Assembly (NCBI RefSeq): GCF_004193775.1
Contig: NC_041021.1
Span: forward strand, 35,599,718 to 35,663,717
DNA: 64,000 nt
Origin: Glycine soja
Lineage: Eukaryota; Streptophyta; Magnoliopsida; Fabales; Fabaceae
Direction: 5' to 3'
Every line of letters starts with the position of its first letter. Positions within the stretch are counted from its first letter, which is position 1. Both the position numbers and the translations under genes were made by a program. Below the pieces are notes generated by a model. That model was not told the origin of the DNA, searched no databases, and saw only the letters and a program-made list of their open reading frames with translations. Positions 1 to 13,226 of the stretch are shown in pieces.

Positions 1-2690
1 TCATGTTAGTTATCCTAAAAATTATAGTAATAATAAATTTTAACTAATGAATGATATAAAAAAATTATATGGTTTCTTTATAGAAATTAAAATCTTGCGT
101 AACTTTTTTTTGTCAAAGATCGGTCTACCGCAAATGCCCAAATGTAGTGTGTGACTACTACCCAAGTAAGTGTAGGGTCGGATTGATTAATTTTTTTTAT
201 TCGTAAAAATTAAACATAAAAATATATAATAACTATTCAACCAAGAAAAGACCAAAAAAAAATAATTGTTTAGTCAGATCTCTTTGACTGATAAAATAAT
301 TTATTTCAATGGACATATTTCAGAATAAATATAAAATCATTGTTATTTATAAAAAAAATTCTAAAAATTAATTTAAGATATGATTCTTGCATAATACTAA
401 ATTCATGCCGTTAAAAAGATAAATATTTTAAAAAATTTGATTATATCCCATGAAAATTAATCAACATTATAATGATTTGCTCAAAAAGATCCAAATTTTT
501 AAAATTATATTGAGCTTTATAGAGTCAAAAACTTTAATTATGATGATTATTTAAAATAGAAAAAATTTACAATTTATTATATAAAAAATAATTGTTAATA
601 ATTAAAATGCACTATGCCTGATTATTGAAAAACATAAGTATCCATGTATTCCTGTTTTTTTTTTTATTTGAAAACTTTGATTATAGAAAAATAAATCAAA
701 TATTAAGTTGTATATCGATAAATTGTTGATCCAAATAGTAGTGAATTAAAGTAAGATTTTGGATTTGGATCTCGTAGATGAAAAAAAACATTGTTATGTA
801 GTTTTAAGACCATCACGTCATCCATGATTCCAACCAATAATCATAATAAGTGAATAATAATTATTGTATTATTGATTGATCTAAGGGATTTTAATTAATT
901 TAAAATATTAAATTATCTATATGTCACATGATTATTGATTAGGATCATAGATAATATGATAGTCCGAATCACTTAATAATTTCTAGACTGAGAGGGAAGA
1001 ACATATGAAATCATTTTATTTGAAAAGTTAGGTAATCAAGTTCATATGTAGGATCTTTAAGCATTTTATCTTCAACCATTTTATTTGATTAATCTAGAAT
1101 ATTTCATCTAATTTATTGAGAAGATAAAAATTATTTTGGTTATCATCAAACATGTTTCTAAAGCCACTATGAAGCATTGTAACATCATAAAAAAATATTT
1201 TAATCCATATATTCACTACAAAGAATCATTCATAAAAAAATAAAAAAATATGACACAACAATATTCCAATAGAAAAATACAAAGAAACAACACAATAAAA
1301 TTTGACAGACGACAAAATCACAAGAATCTGATTTTTTTAGAAGTCGTTGGGCCTGTGATTTTTTAGTTTTTTTTTTAATATGTTTGAAATAGAGGTCGTA
1401 GAACATGTAGGGATTTATTTCTTTTTTGAAATAAGTATTATTAAAATAAAAATTGATTTAATTGATTTAATATGATTATTTTAATATTAAGGATAAAATA
1501 TTTATTTACTAATAAAAGGTAAGAAAAATGAAAAAAAGAAAGAAATAAATCATGGATAAACTCACGACTTCAAATTGGAATTAAACAAAAAAAAATGAGG
1601 TTGCAAGGGGTTTCATGACTTTGGTGAGGACAATTTTTTTTAAGAAAAGGAAAATTAAGAACATTCTAATTTAATTTTTACAACATAGATTTTACTGTGC
1701 AAATATGGTTAACCAATTGTTTAGATTAATAATGAGAAAAAAATTAAAAGGAATGAAAGAAAACAAATAAAAATTAAAGATAAATATAGTCGAAAAAAGT
1801 GTTGTTTAGGCAAATAGAAAAAAAGAAAAATAAGTGGAAATATTAATATTACTTGTTTGAATGAACGTAAAAGAAAGCAAAAATAAATAAATAATTATAT
1901 TAAATTATTTTATATTAATTAAAAAAATACGCAAATATATTTCTAAAACAATTTTTAAAAAATTTACTTTATAAAAAATCATCAGATAAAGGCATCTAAT
2001 GCACCACAACAGCTCACCCACATAAGTCTTTGTTTTTTATGTCTTTCCCTTTCATATATAATTTTTATTTTCATCATCAATTTTGCTTGGGCACTCCAGC
2101 TTTTTATTAGTGGACCATTCACAATGACACAATTACCCCCACTCCATGCATATTTCATTTTTCTATTCTACTGGAAACCAAAAAAACTTGTTAGGCTTTA
2201 TATTCTTTTGATCCCATCTACTCTAAAGGAATAGGAGTTATTTTAGACACTGGACAATAGTTTCACCGCTAGGATTCCCAGCATTTCGATTAAAATTAGG
2301 TTTAAATATATTTTTATTTCATTTAAATTGTATTTTCTTTTAATTTAATTTATATAAAAAAATTATTCAACTTCATTTTTTTAAGTTTGTACTTTTCTGA
2401 TTTTTATTATTATAAGATATTTTGTTTATTTTTAATGCTTATAAGTTTATGTTTTTTAATTTTAATTTTTAAAAACAAGAACTTATGGAAACTATAAAAT
2501 AAAAAAAAAATCTTAAAAAGATTATAATTAAAAAACATAAAAACTTATAACTTATAAGAATTTATAATAAGCAAAAAAAAATTTACAAAAATCAAAACTG
2601 AAAAATTATTGACTTACGAAAACTAAACTTATGAATACCAAAAACGAAAAAACGTTAACTTGAACCAAAAATATCATCGTAATGTTATGT
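1..2690. other. AT-rich noncoding DNA
   Basis: No open frame of useful length and no recognised domain lies in this stretch. It is strongly AT-rich with many A and T runs. I could not define element ends. A CACTACAAAG string near 1214 resembles a CACTA terminus but has no convincing partner. Confidence 0.6.
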
Positions 2691-2717
2691 GCAAAAATTT
2701 AAAAACCTACTCCTTCC

Positions 2718-2779
2718 TCTCACTCACTCACTCACTCTCCCTCGCCGCCGCTCACTCACTTTCCCTCGCTCGCTCCAGG
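2718..2779 (+). repeat. CT-rich CTCA/CTCG simple repeat, leader-like
   Basis: Imperfect CTCA and CTCG repeats with a GCCGCCG core are followed by CAGGTACTA, which looks like an exon end plus a splice donor. Such pyrimidine-rich stretches are typical of plant 5' leaders. It may be the first exon of the broken gene whose pieces lie downstream to 3740. This is inference from composition only. Confidence 0.35.
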
Positions 2780-3280
2780 TACTATAATGCCTCTTTCTCT
2801 TCCTTCCATCACATACTTCCAGCAGATTAACTCTTCTCCATGGGCTAGGGTTTATGCCAACGAAAGTTTCTAACTCACAACTATTGCCTTTCGGGTTCAA
2901 ATCAAAGTGAGAGATTATAAAATTTTCTTGTTATTGAGATCTATACTTCATTCTTCTTTCCCTCCGTGAACTATGTTATTGAGTGTATATTACTACTAGT
3001 TATGCCTTTCTAAAAACCGACAATAAAGTGTGCTTTGTCTGTGACCTTGTTTTGCTTTGAAAATCTTCAGCATTGCATGAAAACTATTTTTTGCTGGTGG
3101 TCTGTGGAATTGTGAACCAATTTGTATAAACCCCAAGAGAGGGAGACTGATATTTTAGGGTTCATGCTTTTGGTGCATTTATGTTGCAGTTGTCATTCTA
3201 TTCTAAGAGATAATGCTATGAGTTTGTTTTTTTTACTTCTTGTTTTTGGTCAAATTTCACTATGTTATATACTATAATTT

Positions 3281-3739
3281 ATGAATGTAAGCAAAATTAA
3301 AAGACGTAAATTTGAAAGCATTGAGGAAACTGAGGGTTCTACTTCAGAAGGAATCGTCAAACGGAGTTTAGGTAATTTTGATTGTTATAGTTCTTTATTT
3401 CATCATCTTTGCATGGAATTTATTTATTCTTACACTGTTTCTCTTTTAGAGCAAGAAAACCAATTTTCAACAGAGGGTGTGCCTGGTGTGATAATGTTTC
3501 TTAGTTTTATCTATATATATAGCTCTCTTGAACAATTTCACTTGTTGAACCTAAGCTTGTATAGTTTGCATTTCCATCTGTAACTTGCTTTACTCAAAAC
3601 AAATTTCTCCCCTTTACCAAGAAACAGTATTAATTGTTTTTTTACTTCTTGGGAAGACCAGTTGGCTAATAAGCTGGGATTGCAGCCGTGGCAGGTGTTT
3701 CTGTGGTTTCAGAACCTCAGGGCTCAAGAAGAACCAGGT
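3281..3739 (+). pseudogene. exon relics with a degenerate homeodomain helix 3
   Basis: An exon-like piece from ATG 3281 to about 3373 is followed by a GT-type donor; I do not recognise its protein (basic start KIKRRKF, then Glu-rich). The second piece, 3647-3739, read in the frame starting at 3647, gives LANKLGLQPWQVFLWFQN followed by LRAQEEP. This matches the end of helix 2 and the recognition helix of plant HD-Zip homeodomains (LGLQP-Q-V-WFQN-RA). The rest of the homeodomain and the leucine zipper are absent, and several normally invariant basic residues are changed. It could be a dead host gene or a fragment captured by the neighbouring CACTA element. Whether the two pieces belong to one gene is unproven. 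Confidence 0.4.
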
Positions 3740-4061
3740 GTGCCTGATATTTATTTTATGTCATGATTTATGAAATCTATATCCTTCCAATATCTCATGA
3801 GGTGTTTTAGTTTAGCCTTATTTAAATTGGAACATTCAGCTGATAACTGATGACTAATGGTGATGACCTTAGGGCACTTGTTGGCTGCGCCATTAATAAA
3901 AAAGTTTACAAGGGGCCAGTAAAATAATAGTGAAGAAATAGAAATAAAAAGAAGGATATATACTCCAAGTTTACAAGGGGCCAGTAAAATAATAGTGCAG
4001 AACTTGTAAATGTAAATCATTATTATAGAAGGATATATAAACTAGAAAGTGGAAGTGGCAT

Positions 4062-6756
4062 ATGAAAATGTCACTAACATCACGTGTGCCTAAAAGATAC
4101 TATCAGGCAAAGAAGATATTGTGTCCGATGGATATGGAGTATCAGAAGATTCATGTTTGCCCTAATGATTGCATACTGTATAAACATGAATTTGAAGAAA
4201 TGTCGAAATGCCCTAGGTGTGGGGCGTCACGGTACAAGGTGAAGGATGATGAGGACTGCAGTTTTGATGAAAACTCAAAGAAGGGCCCTCCAGCGAAGGT
4301 GTTGTGGTATCTTCCCATCATTCCAAGGTTTAAACGTTTATTTGCTAATGAGGACGACGCAAAAGATCTTACCTGACATGCAAATGGGAGAAAATATGAT
4401 GGAATGGTCCGTCATCCAGCTGATTGCTCCCAGTGGAAGAAGATTGATAGTTTGTATCCGGATTTCAGCAGAGAGGCAAGAAATCTTAGACTTGGACTAG
4501 CCAGTGATGGAATGAATCCATATGACAATTTAAGCACTCAACACAGTTCATGGCCAGTTCTACTAGTAATTTACAATTTTCCGCCTTGGTTGTGCATGAA
4601 GCGAAAATACATGATGTTGTCTATGATGATATCGGGCCCAAGACAACCAGGAAATGACATTGATGTTTATCTAAGTTCGTTGATTGAAGACCTGAGAAAG
4701 TTGTAGGATGAGGGGGTTTTAGTGTTTGATGGGTTTCGCAAGGAGACTTTTCAAATGCGTGCAATGCTTTTTTGTACCATTAATGACTTTCCAGCATACG
4801 AGAATCTCAGCGGTTACAATGTTAAGGGTCATCATGCATGCCCCATCTGTGAAGAAGACACAAGCTACATACAACTGAAACATGGTAGAAAAATAGTGTA
4901 TACTAGACATCGTCGTTTTCTAAAAGCTCATCACCCTTACAGAAGATTGAAAAAAGCTTTTAATGGAAGTCAAGAGCACGAAACTACGCGGACACCGTTA
5001 ACTGGTGAGCAGGTCTTCCAGCGGGTTGAACACCTTAATACTGTATTTGGAAAGACCCAAAAGAAAGATAAAAGTAAGAGTTGCATATGGAAGAAGAGGT
5101 TCATTTTCTTTGATCTTCCGTACTGGTCTGATCTAGATGTCAGACATTGTATTGATGTTATGCATGTAGGGAAAAATGTATATGACAGTGTCATTGGGAC
5201 ACTCCTTAACATTCAGGGCAAGACGAAAGATGGTCTAAATACCCGTCAAGATCTAGCTGACATGGGCATACGATCGCAGTTGCATCCAAGGTCTGATGGT
5301 AAAAAAAAATATACTTGCCTCCAACTTGTCATACTTTATCCAGAAAGGAGAAGATCAGTTTGTGCCAGTGTCTGCGCCGGGTTAAAGTCCCACAAGGATA
5401 CTCTTCAAATATTAAGAGCCTTGTGCAGTTCAAGGAGCTTAAGCTGGTGGGGTTAAAGTCTCATGATTGTCACGTGTTGATGCAACAATTGTTAGCCGTG
5501 GCCATATGAGACATTTTGCCTAACAAAGTCAGGTTAGTCATAACTTGCCTGTGCTTTTTCTTCAATGCCATATGTAGCAAAGTCCTTGATCCGGTCAAGT
5601 TTGATGACCTGGAAAATGAGGCTGTAATTATACTGTGCCAGTTGGAGATGTATTTTCCTCCTGCTTTCTTTGACATCATGGTCCACTTAATTGTTCACCT
5701 AGTCAGAGAAATCAAATGTTGTGGTCCTGTTTATTTGCGCTGGATGTACCCGATTGAGCGCTACATGAAGATCTTAAAAGGGTATACCAAGAATCTACAT
5801 CATCCAGAAGCATCTATTGTTGAAAGGTACATCGCAGAAGAAGCCGTTGAATTTTGTTCAGAGTACATTGAAAAGGCTAAACCTGTTGGCCTTCCTGAGT
5901 CTCGCCATGACGACAGAGTGGGCGGTAAGGGTTCAAGAGGACTGCATGTTATCACTCCAAGTGTAGAAGATTTGTTATAAGCTCACTTGTATGTGTTGAA
6001 CAACGGTAATGAAGTTTTGCCATACATAGTTCAGCATAAGCGTTTAGTCAAACAAAGTAATCCAAAAATGTAAAAGAACTGGGTCTTGAAAAATCATAAC
6101 AAGACTTTCTCTGATTGGTTTAAAGATACAATCTTTGCTGACGAAAATGCTTCTGAAACATTAAGAAAGCTAGCTCATAGGCCTAAAAGAAATGTTATAA
6201 CTTGGCAAGGATACGACATAAACAAGTATTCCTTTTACACAAAAGCACAAGACGACAAAAGTACAATGCAAAACAGCGGGGTCACCCTAAGGGCTAAATC
6301 TCAACACTTTGCAACTGTACATGATGACAATCCCTGTGTAGCTTCAATCCCTTACTTTGGCTTCATTGTTGAAATATGGGAGCTTAACTATGTCAAATTA
6401 TTGTTTGTGTTTTCAAATGTAAGTGGGTTGACAGCAACATCGGTGTGCGGACTGATGATGTAGGATTTACGTTGGTAGATCTAAAGAAACTAGCTTACCA
6501 GAATGACCCTTTCATCATGGCAGAACAAGCTAAGCAAGTATTTTATGTGCAAGACCCTTGTGATGAAAGGTGATCTGTGGTTCTACACGGGAAAACAATT
6601 GGTGTTAATGTAGAAGATGATGATTCATACATGGACACTTATGTTAGTCCTTTGTCTACACAAATGACTTCTAACAGCGTCGGAGAAGAAGAAGCTGACG
6701 ACGTTCATGCTAATCGTAATGATCATGATGAAGGAGAATTAATTAACATCGTCTAA
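4062..6756 (+). pseudogene. CACTA (En/Spm) TNP2 transposase, decayed
   Basis: TNP2-type transposase of a CACTA DNA transposon, which in live copies binds the element ends and cuts and pastes them. Pieces appear in family order. At 4062-4376 is the N-terminal part with a zinc-ribbon-like CPNDC and CPRCG. At 4404-5456 is the Transposase_21 core, with the CTIND, CPICEEDT and DVMHVGKNV blocks. At 5516-5980 is DUF4218 (YPIERYMKILKGY). At 6086-6756 is DUF4216 (IPYFGFIVEIWEL). Frames are cut by stops at 4374-4376 and 4704-4706, by frame changes near 5300-5510, and by a TGA at 6571-6573. It is therefore inactive. The protein start may lie upstream of 4062. The accessory gene follows 105 bp downstream on the same strand, as usual for these elements. 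Confidence 0.85.
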
Positions 6757-6861
6757 CGTAATTTTCTAATATAATATTTCATTTCGGTACATTCATTTAC
6801 ATAACTCATACAGTGTTTTTTGATAATATTAACTAACTCAACTTTTTCTCTTTAAAGGACC

Positions 6862-7744
6862 ATGGCTACTCCACCTGCCTCGCCTCCTCTTCCTCTTCCT
6901 CCTCCTCCTGCAGACGCATCAGCGTCTCCATCTACGTTGAAGCGGACACACAAGGCGACACGACTACGATCATTGGCCACTAGACCACCTGGGGCAGAAA
7001 GACTTGTGGTCAACGTCGATCCTGCTACTGGCAAGGCCGACGGTCCCCACAAGAAGAAATTAAGAACATATTTGGGGATTGTCGCTCGTGATAAGGTCGA
7101 CGTGACATATGACACCTGGAAGGAAGTCCCTACTGCTCAGAAGGATTTGATATGGGAGGATATTCAGGTATTTGAGTTTTCTTCGTTGATTTTCTTTAAT
7201 AGTCTAAATTTGTTATTTACTTACAATAAAACCTAATTTATTGTTTGTCAGGAGGAATTTGAAATCCCTGAAGCTTCTGACAGTAGGACAAAGAAGAAAA
7301 TTCTTCAGATTGTCGGCGAGCGCTGGAGGCAGTTTAAATCTGACTTGACTAGGAAATGGGCACTTGGAGCCGACAAGGACGGTGCGAACGACATTGTCTG
7401 TGAAAAATATGGCATTAGCAAGGAGAAATGGACCCAGTTTTGTCAGACCCGTAGAGACCCCTCATGGGAGGTATGTACTTTGTCATTTTAGTTGTTTTCC
7501 ACAACAAAATCACTTCTTATAATTTATTGTAATAATCATTTTCATTAATGTTAAACTTTTGCAGGATGTGCGGAAAAAGGCACAGGTCTCCCAGAAGCAA
7601 AACACTGCCCCCCACGTATTGTCTCGTGGGGGTTATGAATATTTAGAAGAAAAGTTCATGACTGAGAAGACAAAGAAAAGACTGGAAGAAGCTGTCAGTC
7701 TGGAAGCACTGATGGCATCATTAACCCTCCATCTCCCATCATGA
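6862..7744 (+). pseudogene. CACTA accessory protein gene (Transposase_24-like), three exons
   Basis: Second gene of the CACTA element. Exon 1 is 6862-7167, exon 2 7252-7470 and exon 3 7565-7744. Both introns (7168-7251 and 7471-7564) begin GT and end AG, and all exons join in phase, giving 234 codons. The N-terminus is Pro/Ala-rich (PPLPLPPPPAD), then comes a basic stretch and the conserved W-QFKSDLTRKW region of the plant transposase-like family PF03004. This product is short for the family. Near 7697 the frame appears to shift: another frame over 7700-7747 reads GSTDGIINPPSPI, a stretch I associate with the continuing family protein. The 3' end is thus probably frameshifted and truncated. 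Function beyond association with CACTA transposons is not established. Confidence 0.7.
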
Positions 7745-7749
7745 TACTG

Positions 7750-9595
7750 TATTTGATTTTTACAAATATTTTCTTAATGATAGGCAATAACAGTAGAGTT
7801 AGAACATTTTCATTGAGAGACCAAATATAAAAAATAAATTAAATTATAAACATAAATTAATATTTTTAAAATATATAAATGAATTAAAATTGTAAACATG
7901 AGATGAATCTGATGCTGAGTTTAGTTAAACTTGATAAAATCTGATAAAGATGTGAATGAAAATAATATAATATCTGGTTCTTTGTCATCTTACCTTGTAT
8001 ATAAATATTTATATGTGTGTAATTTTTTCTATAGATATAAATTGAATGATAAGAATAAATTAAATAAACATGTGATATTTGTCTTTCAAATTTGTTAAGA
8101 CTATATAATATTTATATAATGCGATAAAATATATGATTTTTTATATAAATAGCAAGTGTATATTTTTAAATACTTAATTATAAGATTGTAAAAAAAATAA
8201 TATTGTTAAAAAAATATTTACTTATAAGAGGAACTTATTTAGGTAATTCACCCTGTACCATAAAATTTACTTAAGGACCGACCTTGATAATGGCAATTAA
8301 TGTCACATCATTTATTATGTTTTCTGTCAATATACTATATTAACAATCTGTTAAATATTTAACAAAAAAAATAAAGAAGGGACTAAATCACATAATTGTA
8401 AAACTTAAGAGATCCAATTCATGCAATTCGAATTTAAGAAATCAAAATCACATAGTTACAATAATTAATACTTAGATATTAAAATCACAATTTACTCAAC
8501 AATTATAAACGCTTATCTTATATGGTCATAAGTGAAATTTCTTAAATTTATATTGTTAAGAAGTAAAAGATAATGCAAATTAATTTATTGATTGGAACAT
8601 TAGTGATATTCAAAATATATACATGCTAAAGTCGTGAGACATTCATATGTGTATAGCTATTAAATAATCTATTAAGTACTGTTCAGTTTTTGTTTTGAAT
8701 GTTGACGATAAGCAATTGATATGGCTGCATATTTGTATAATCAATCAAAATCCAGAAATAACAATTATTCAGTCTAAAGCTATAATGGAAAACGATTGTT
8801 TTTATTTACTTGAATAGGACTCTCATTCAAGAAATATTTTTCTTAAAAAGAAAAATAGTATATAACACTTTTTTATTTACTTGAACGTGTGTGTAGCCTA
8901 AAACTATCTTGTATTCTGATACAGGATACAGGATTTGTACTTGCACTACTACAAGTAGCAAGTTGCAAGACATTATGGCCATGGGTAGCGACAAAGCACG
9001 AGTCGTGATATATAAAATAAAGTCATCACAGTAAGCTCTTGTTATCTGGGTTTCTTCTTGGACAAATAGAAGAGGGAAAAGACAAGATCCTTTTTCATGT
9101 TTCTTGTCTTGAAAGATTATGTAAGGTTAAAGTTGTGGATCGGGTGAATTGAATAATTCATAATTTAATTTTCCCATGTCACTTCAATGTTTTGTCGTTA
9201 TTTGTTTATTTATTCATTTTGTTATGTTCTGGCTATCGAACAAAAACAAAATCAGTATATCAAGAATAGTCTTCTTTGGCCCCCTTCCATATTTTAATCC
9301 TATCAGCTTTATGTACAGCAAAATGACGCACTTTCATTAAACTTGAGGCATGTTAAAAAGTTTTTCTATATACTTGAAAAATTATATTAGAATAACTTTA
9401 AGCATGTATATATTACGAATTAAATAAGCCGATTGATGTGCATGCATATTGATTGCGATTTAAATGATCGTTACTAGCTGATATATATGAAACTATTGTT
9501 TGTGAATGATTTTTTAGTTGAAAAGTAATATAATCAATCTTAACTCTTAATTTAAAATAAAATATTAGATTAAAAACAGCTTAATGATTTATTTT
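7750..9595. other. AT-rich noncoding DNA downstream of the CACTA genes
   Basis: No coding signal. The 3' terminus of the CACTA element should lie in or beyond this stretch, but no clear TAGTG-ending inverted repeat was found. A CACTACTACAAG string at 8944 faces the wrong way to be the 3' end of the element above; it is discussed as a finding. Confidence 0.5.
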
Positions 9596-9600
9596 AGGTA

Positions 9601-9720
9601 GTGATAATGGTGGTGTTAACACTACATTATCACTATTACTATCACTATCTTCATTATTATTATAATTATCATGGTAATAGTTATCATCGTTGTTATTGTT
9701 GTTATTATCAAGATCGATTC
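9601..9720 (+). repeat. low-complexity trinucleotide-like tract
   Basis: Degenerate runs of TCA, CTA, TTA and ATC triplets. They keep a frame open by chance, giving Tyr/His-rich nonsense, and do not indicate a gene. Confidence 0.6.
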
Positions 9721-9925
9721 AATAATAAATATGGTCTAAAACAAGTTTCAAGAGAATTGTTTTCTTTAAAAAAGAATGTTATATGTTAAACTTTTTTGTT
9801 AACATATGTGGTCTTTCTTACTTTATTAAAGTTAATAGATTTTTTTTATTGGTGAATTTAAAGCTTACTCTTCAATTTCTTTACCCTTGGGTCGGCCTTT
9901 CTAGCACCACCACTAACATTATTAA

Positions 9926-10534
9926 GGGTGCAAATAGGCAAGACAGCTTGTCTAAGACCCATGGACTGGCTTAGTTTGTTTATTAAAAAGATCAGATTTG
10001 AGTTTTTTAAAAAGCTTTTTTAATCAACAAGATCAGGCCGTAGGCTTATAAAAAAAGTTCACTAAGCTTGAATAATGGGTATGTCTAAACTAAATACATT
10101 CCTACTTCCATTTATCAATTGCCTTAAATACCTGTAATATAGGCCACAAGAGTCATGTGGTACATCAAGAACCTTTCTACTGGAATACACGTGGTCAAGA
10201 GTCACATGGTATGTAAGCTTAGAATCAGTCCATCACTTCCATTCCTACAGCTTGAATACATTCCTACTTTCTCAGTTTCCTTCTTTCAATAGTGGATTTG
10301 TCTTAGACTCTTGGTTTGTCACATGACTTACGCAGGCTTTTAGGTCTTTTATGTATTTAACTAGATCAAGTCTTGTATATAAACTTTCACGTCAGGCTAG
10401 GCCTTTATGCAGGCCAGACTCAAGCCTTAATAAATTTTTTTTAACAAATAACAAGCCAGGCTTAGGCTTCATGATAGTGATGCGGGCCAAGCTTAGGCCC
10501 GCCAAAGCCTGACCTAGTCTAACCTATTTCCACC
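9926..10534. mobile_element. ~609 bp inverted-repeat element (non-autonomous, class uncertain)
   Basis: The left end GGGTGCAAATAGG (9926-9938) is the near reverse complement of the right end CCTATTTCCACC (10523-10534). Inside, both halves carry matching GGCTTAGG/CAGGCC-type strings in opposite orientation. There is no coding capacity. The ends and internal symmetry suggest a MITE or other terminal-inverted-repeat element of a type common in legumes. No perfect target duplication was seen. Confidence 0.5.
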
Positions 10535-10540
10535 ACTAAT

Positions 10541-12640
10541 CATCATTGACATCTTTAATTACCACCACTGCCTCCATGATTTTCACCTTCATAACCATCT
10601 CACCTGGTGATAGTTTACGACCAAATTGCAAGGGCATATTCTCTTGCTACACATGACCTAAGTCTTAAAGCCTTTTGCGAGAGCATTGCGACAAAAAATA
10701 GTGAGTTTCTACTTCGTGACTAGTGTGCAAGGGGCTAACTCCCTCGCTATGTACAAATTTTCCTTTTTTAAATCCAATGAGTGAGGGATTTCCAAGGATG
10801 TTACGAGCAACAAAAGCCTCTAACTAAAAACTTGCCTATTTTTTCGAGGGAGTCATGAGGGACCAAATTGTGAGTGAATAGAGACAGAATTATCCCTCAA
10901 TGAATTTCGTCGCTAATCCACAAATTTCTTGTAGCATGTCAACAATGGTGATGATAATAGTGATATCAATGTTGGAGGAGGTGATAGTGGTGGTAGTGAC
11001 AGCAACAACTATGGTGGTGACAATAACAACAATGATTATGATAATGATGGTGTTGCAATGATAGCGACAGTGTTGACACCATGACCACCTAACTATTCGA
11101 ATTAAAGAGTTTAGATAAGATAAATCATTCTCACATAAGAAAGTAGTTGGTTTGATGAAACTCACGACCTAATTCAATCAAATTTGAACTAGTTGGTTTG
11201 AAACAGTTTACAAACGGACTAGTTTGGGTTAGTTTACATTTAACTTTGTCTGATACTTTTTAAAATCCAAATTTTTTGTAAGCTGAAATTTTAATTAAAT
11301 GGAATACTAAATACATTACTTATAATTGTCACGTGTAGTCAAATAGTGAAAGAAAAGATCAGGAAAGTAATTGCATTATTGTCATCATCATCACATAGGC
11401 TAACATATTGTGTTAAACACAAACTTAAACTATTGCAACACAGTTTGAAATTCCAATATTCTCAAATAGTCAAATGAGTGGTGTAGCTAAAACTTCAACT
11501 ATGTCTAAAATAGTTTGAAATAAATTAAAAAGCAAAATAAATGTTCTACAATTAGTTAGGAGTTGAAATCCAAATTTCGTAAAAGTGACTAAGTGAAATT
11601 GTGAAAACTGAGAAAAGAAGAGATAGATTCATTCTTAGTTACAAAGTTTGATAATAATAGTAATTGATTTTTTTAAATTATATAATAATAATAATGATAA
11701 TGATGATTTAATACAAATTAATGGGTCATGTTAGCAGGTCAAAATATTAAACATGTGATCCAATTCAAAACTCAACGGGCTTGAATGGGTTGAGTCAGGT
11801 TTAACCCAAACACAAAAATTATTCAGCCCAAATTGTTTTGAGTGATTTGGATCAATTTCGATTCCCGTGTGACCCTTGTAGGTAAGCACCCCTATAAAAA
11901 TGTCATTTTGATGTAATATCTTTTTTTTATATATTAGAACATAATTATTATAAGAAAAACATTAGAATTATAAATACAAATCAATGAGTTCATTAAATGG
12001 TCAACATTAAAAAATAATGGACATGACTTATTAAGTAGCCATGTGACTATTAACTAATTATTAATCATAATTATCTATGTATGATGGTATGGTTTAGATT
12101 CATAATCTTCATTTCTTATCTTATGAAAAAAAATATCAATTTATATAGTGTATATCTAATTTTATTAATTTCTTGTTTTTATAAGAAAAATATTATATTA
12201 GTATGAAAACTAATCAAAGCACAAGATATAGTCAAGCTAGTAAAAGTCAACAATTTTAATGATATCACAGATAAGTCTCAAAATTAGACATAGTACTTTG
12301 GTATGATTGGTTCAAAACTCAGTTGCATCAAATATTATTATATGCACCAACAATAAGAATCTATATTGCCATTTATGGTGAATGGATTTTATGTTATCTT
12401 TGCTTATATAGAAAATGACATCCAAAATGGAGGCAATTAGGCAATTAAAGGCAGTGTTCAATTAGCTTGATTTGAGTATGGTTGGGGATCTTCCTTTATA
12501 TATATAGACAGGATGTGCCAAGCTAAGATTAAATAGATAATCATTTAGCAAAGTCAAAGATGTATGGTCTTCAAAGTGACAATTTTGTTAAGCATGATAT
12601 CAAAAGGAAACTGCATCATTTATTTTTTATTTCTTCATAC
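10541..12640. other. noncoding DNA with Asn/Asp/Gly-type low-complexity tract
   Basis: Positions 10935-11090 are a degenerate GGT/GAT/AAC triplet tract. Around 10890-10934 the sequence (TTTCGTCGCTAATCC then TTTCTTGTAG) resembles the subterminal and terminal part of a CACTA element. Around 11700-11900 is a degenerate GGGTTGAGTCAGG-type repeat ending near ACCCCTATA. No gene is visible. Confidence 0.4.
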
Positions 12641-12645
12641 AAATC

Positions 12646-13226
12646 TTTTTTTTTTTTGGTCAGCAAACCAAGTAAATATCATTCCATTAAAAAGGTATAA
12701 GATATACCCCAACCAAATACAAGAGCAAGGTTCTTATCCCACTATACACCTACCAAAATGGTTACACACGTTAATTGAAGTGAGAGCAATTAATAAGGGA
12801 TAACCATTATAAAAGCCATGCAACCCCGACGTTAAGGAAAAGATAAAACTACCTATATACATCACCAACCAATGGAAGTTCACAAAAAACCATTGCCACC
12901 AATACCACCCAACCCCTTTACCTCAATAAACAAAACCAGTCTTCACATTAAATACCGTTCGACCTTCCCACCATAAGAAGGATCCGATCAAAACAAGGAT
13001 TAAAGCACCCAGTCCAGCACCGTAATAACACAAACTAAAACACGCCCTAGGATTTAGATGCCACTGTACATGTGAATAGCTAAATGCTTTGAACATACCC
13101 GCTGGCCATTTCCAAGCAATTAACATAAACTCCTGCCACAATTTCTCCTACGCAAAAGTCTTGTTTAAAATGCATTGGTTCCTATAATTCCTAATTGACC
13201 AATTTACAGCACACCATACTGTCTCC
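12646..13226 (-). pseudogene. LINE 3' end: C-terminus of ORF2, 3' UTR and poly(A)
   Basis: The frame at 12923-13141 encodes a piece ending the LINE ORF2 protein (FSYSHVQWHLNPRACF-type tail, typical of the last residues of plant LINE reverse transcriptase proteins). Below it, 12658-12920 is noncoding 3' UTR, followed by the poly(A) run at 12646-12657. The block ends at the TCTCC target duplication of the solo LTR (13222-13226). Confidence 0.65.

Noticed and set aside
1214..1225. CACTACAAAG as the left end of the CACTA element
   Set aside because: No matching TAGTG end or target duplication; 2.8 kb of noncoding DNA separates it from TNP2.
9601..9789. Tyr/His-rich open frame
   Set aside because: Product of a degenerate trinucleotide tract; no start context or homology visible.
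12564..12803. Plus-strand frame over the LINE 3' end
   Set aside because: Crosses the poly(A)/T run and antisense of the LINE 3' UTR.
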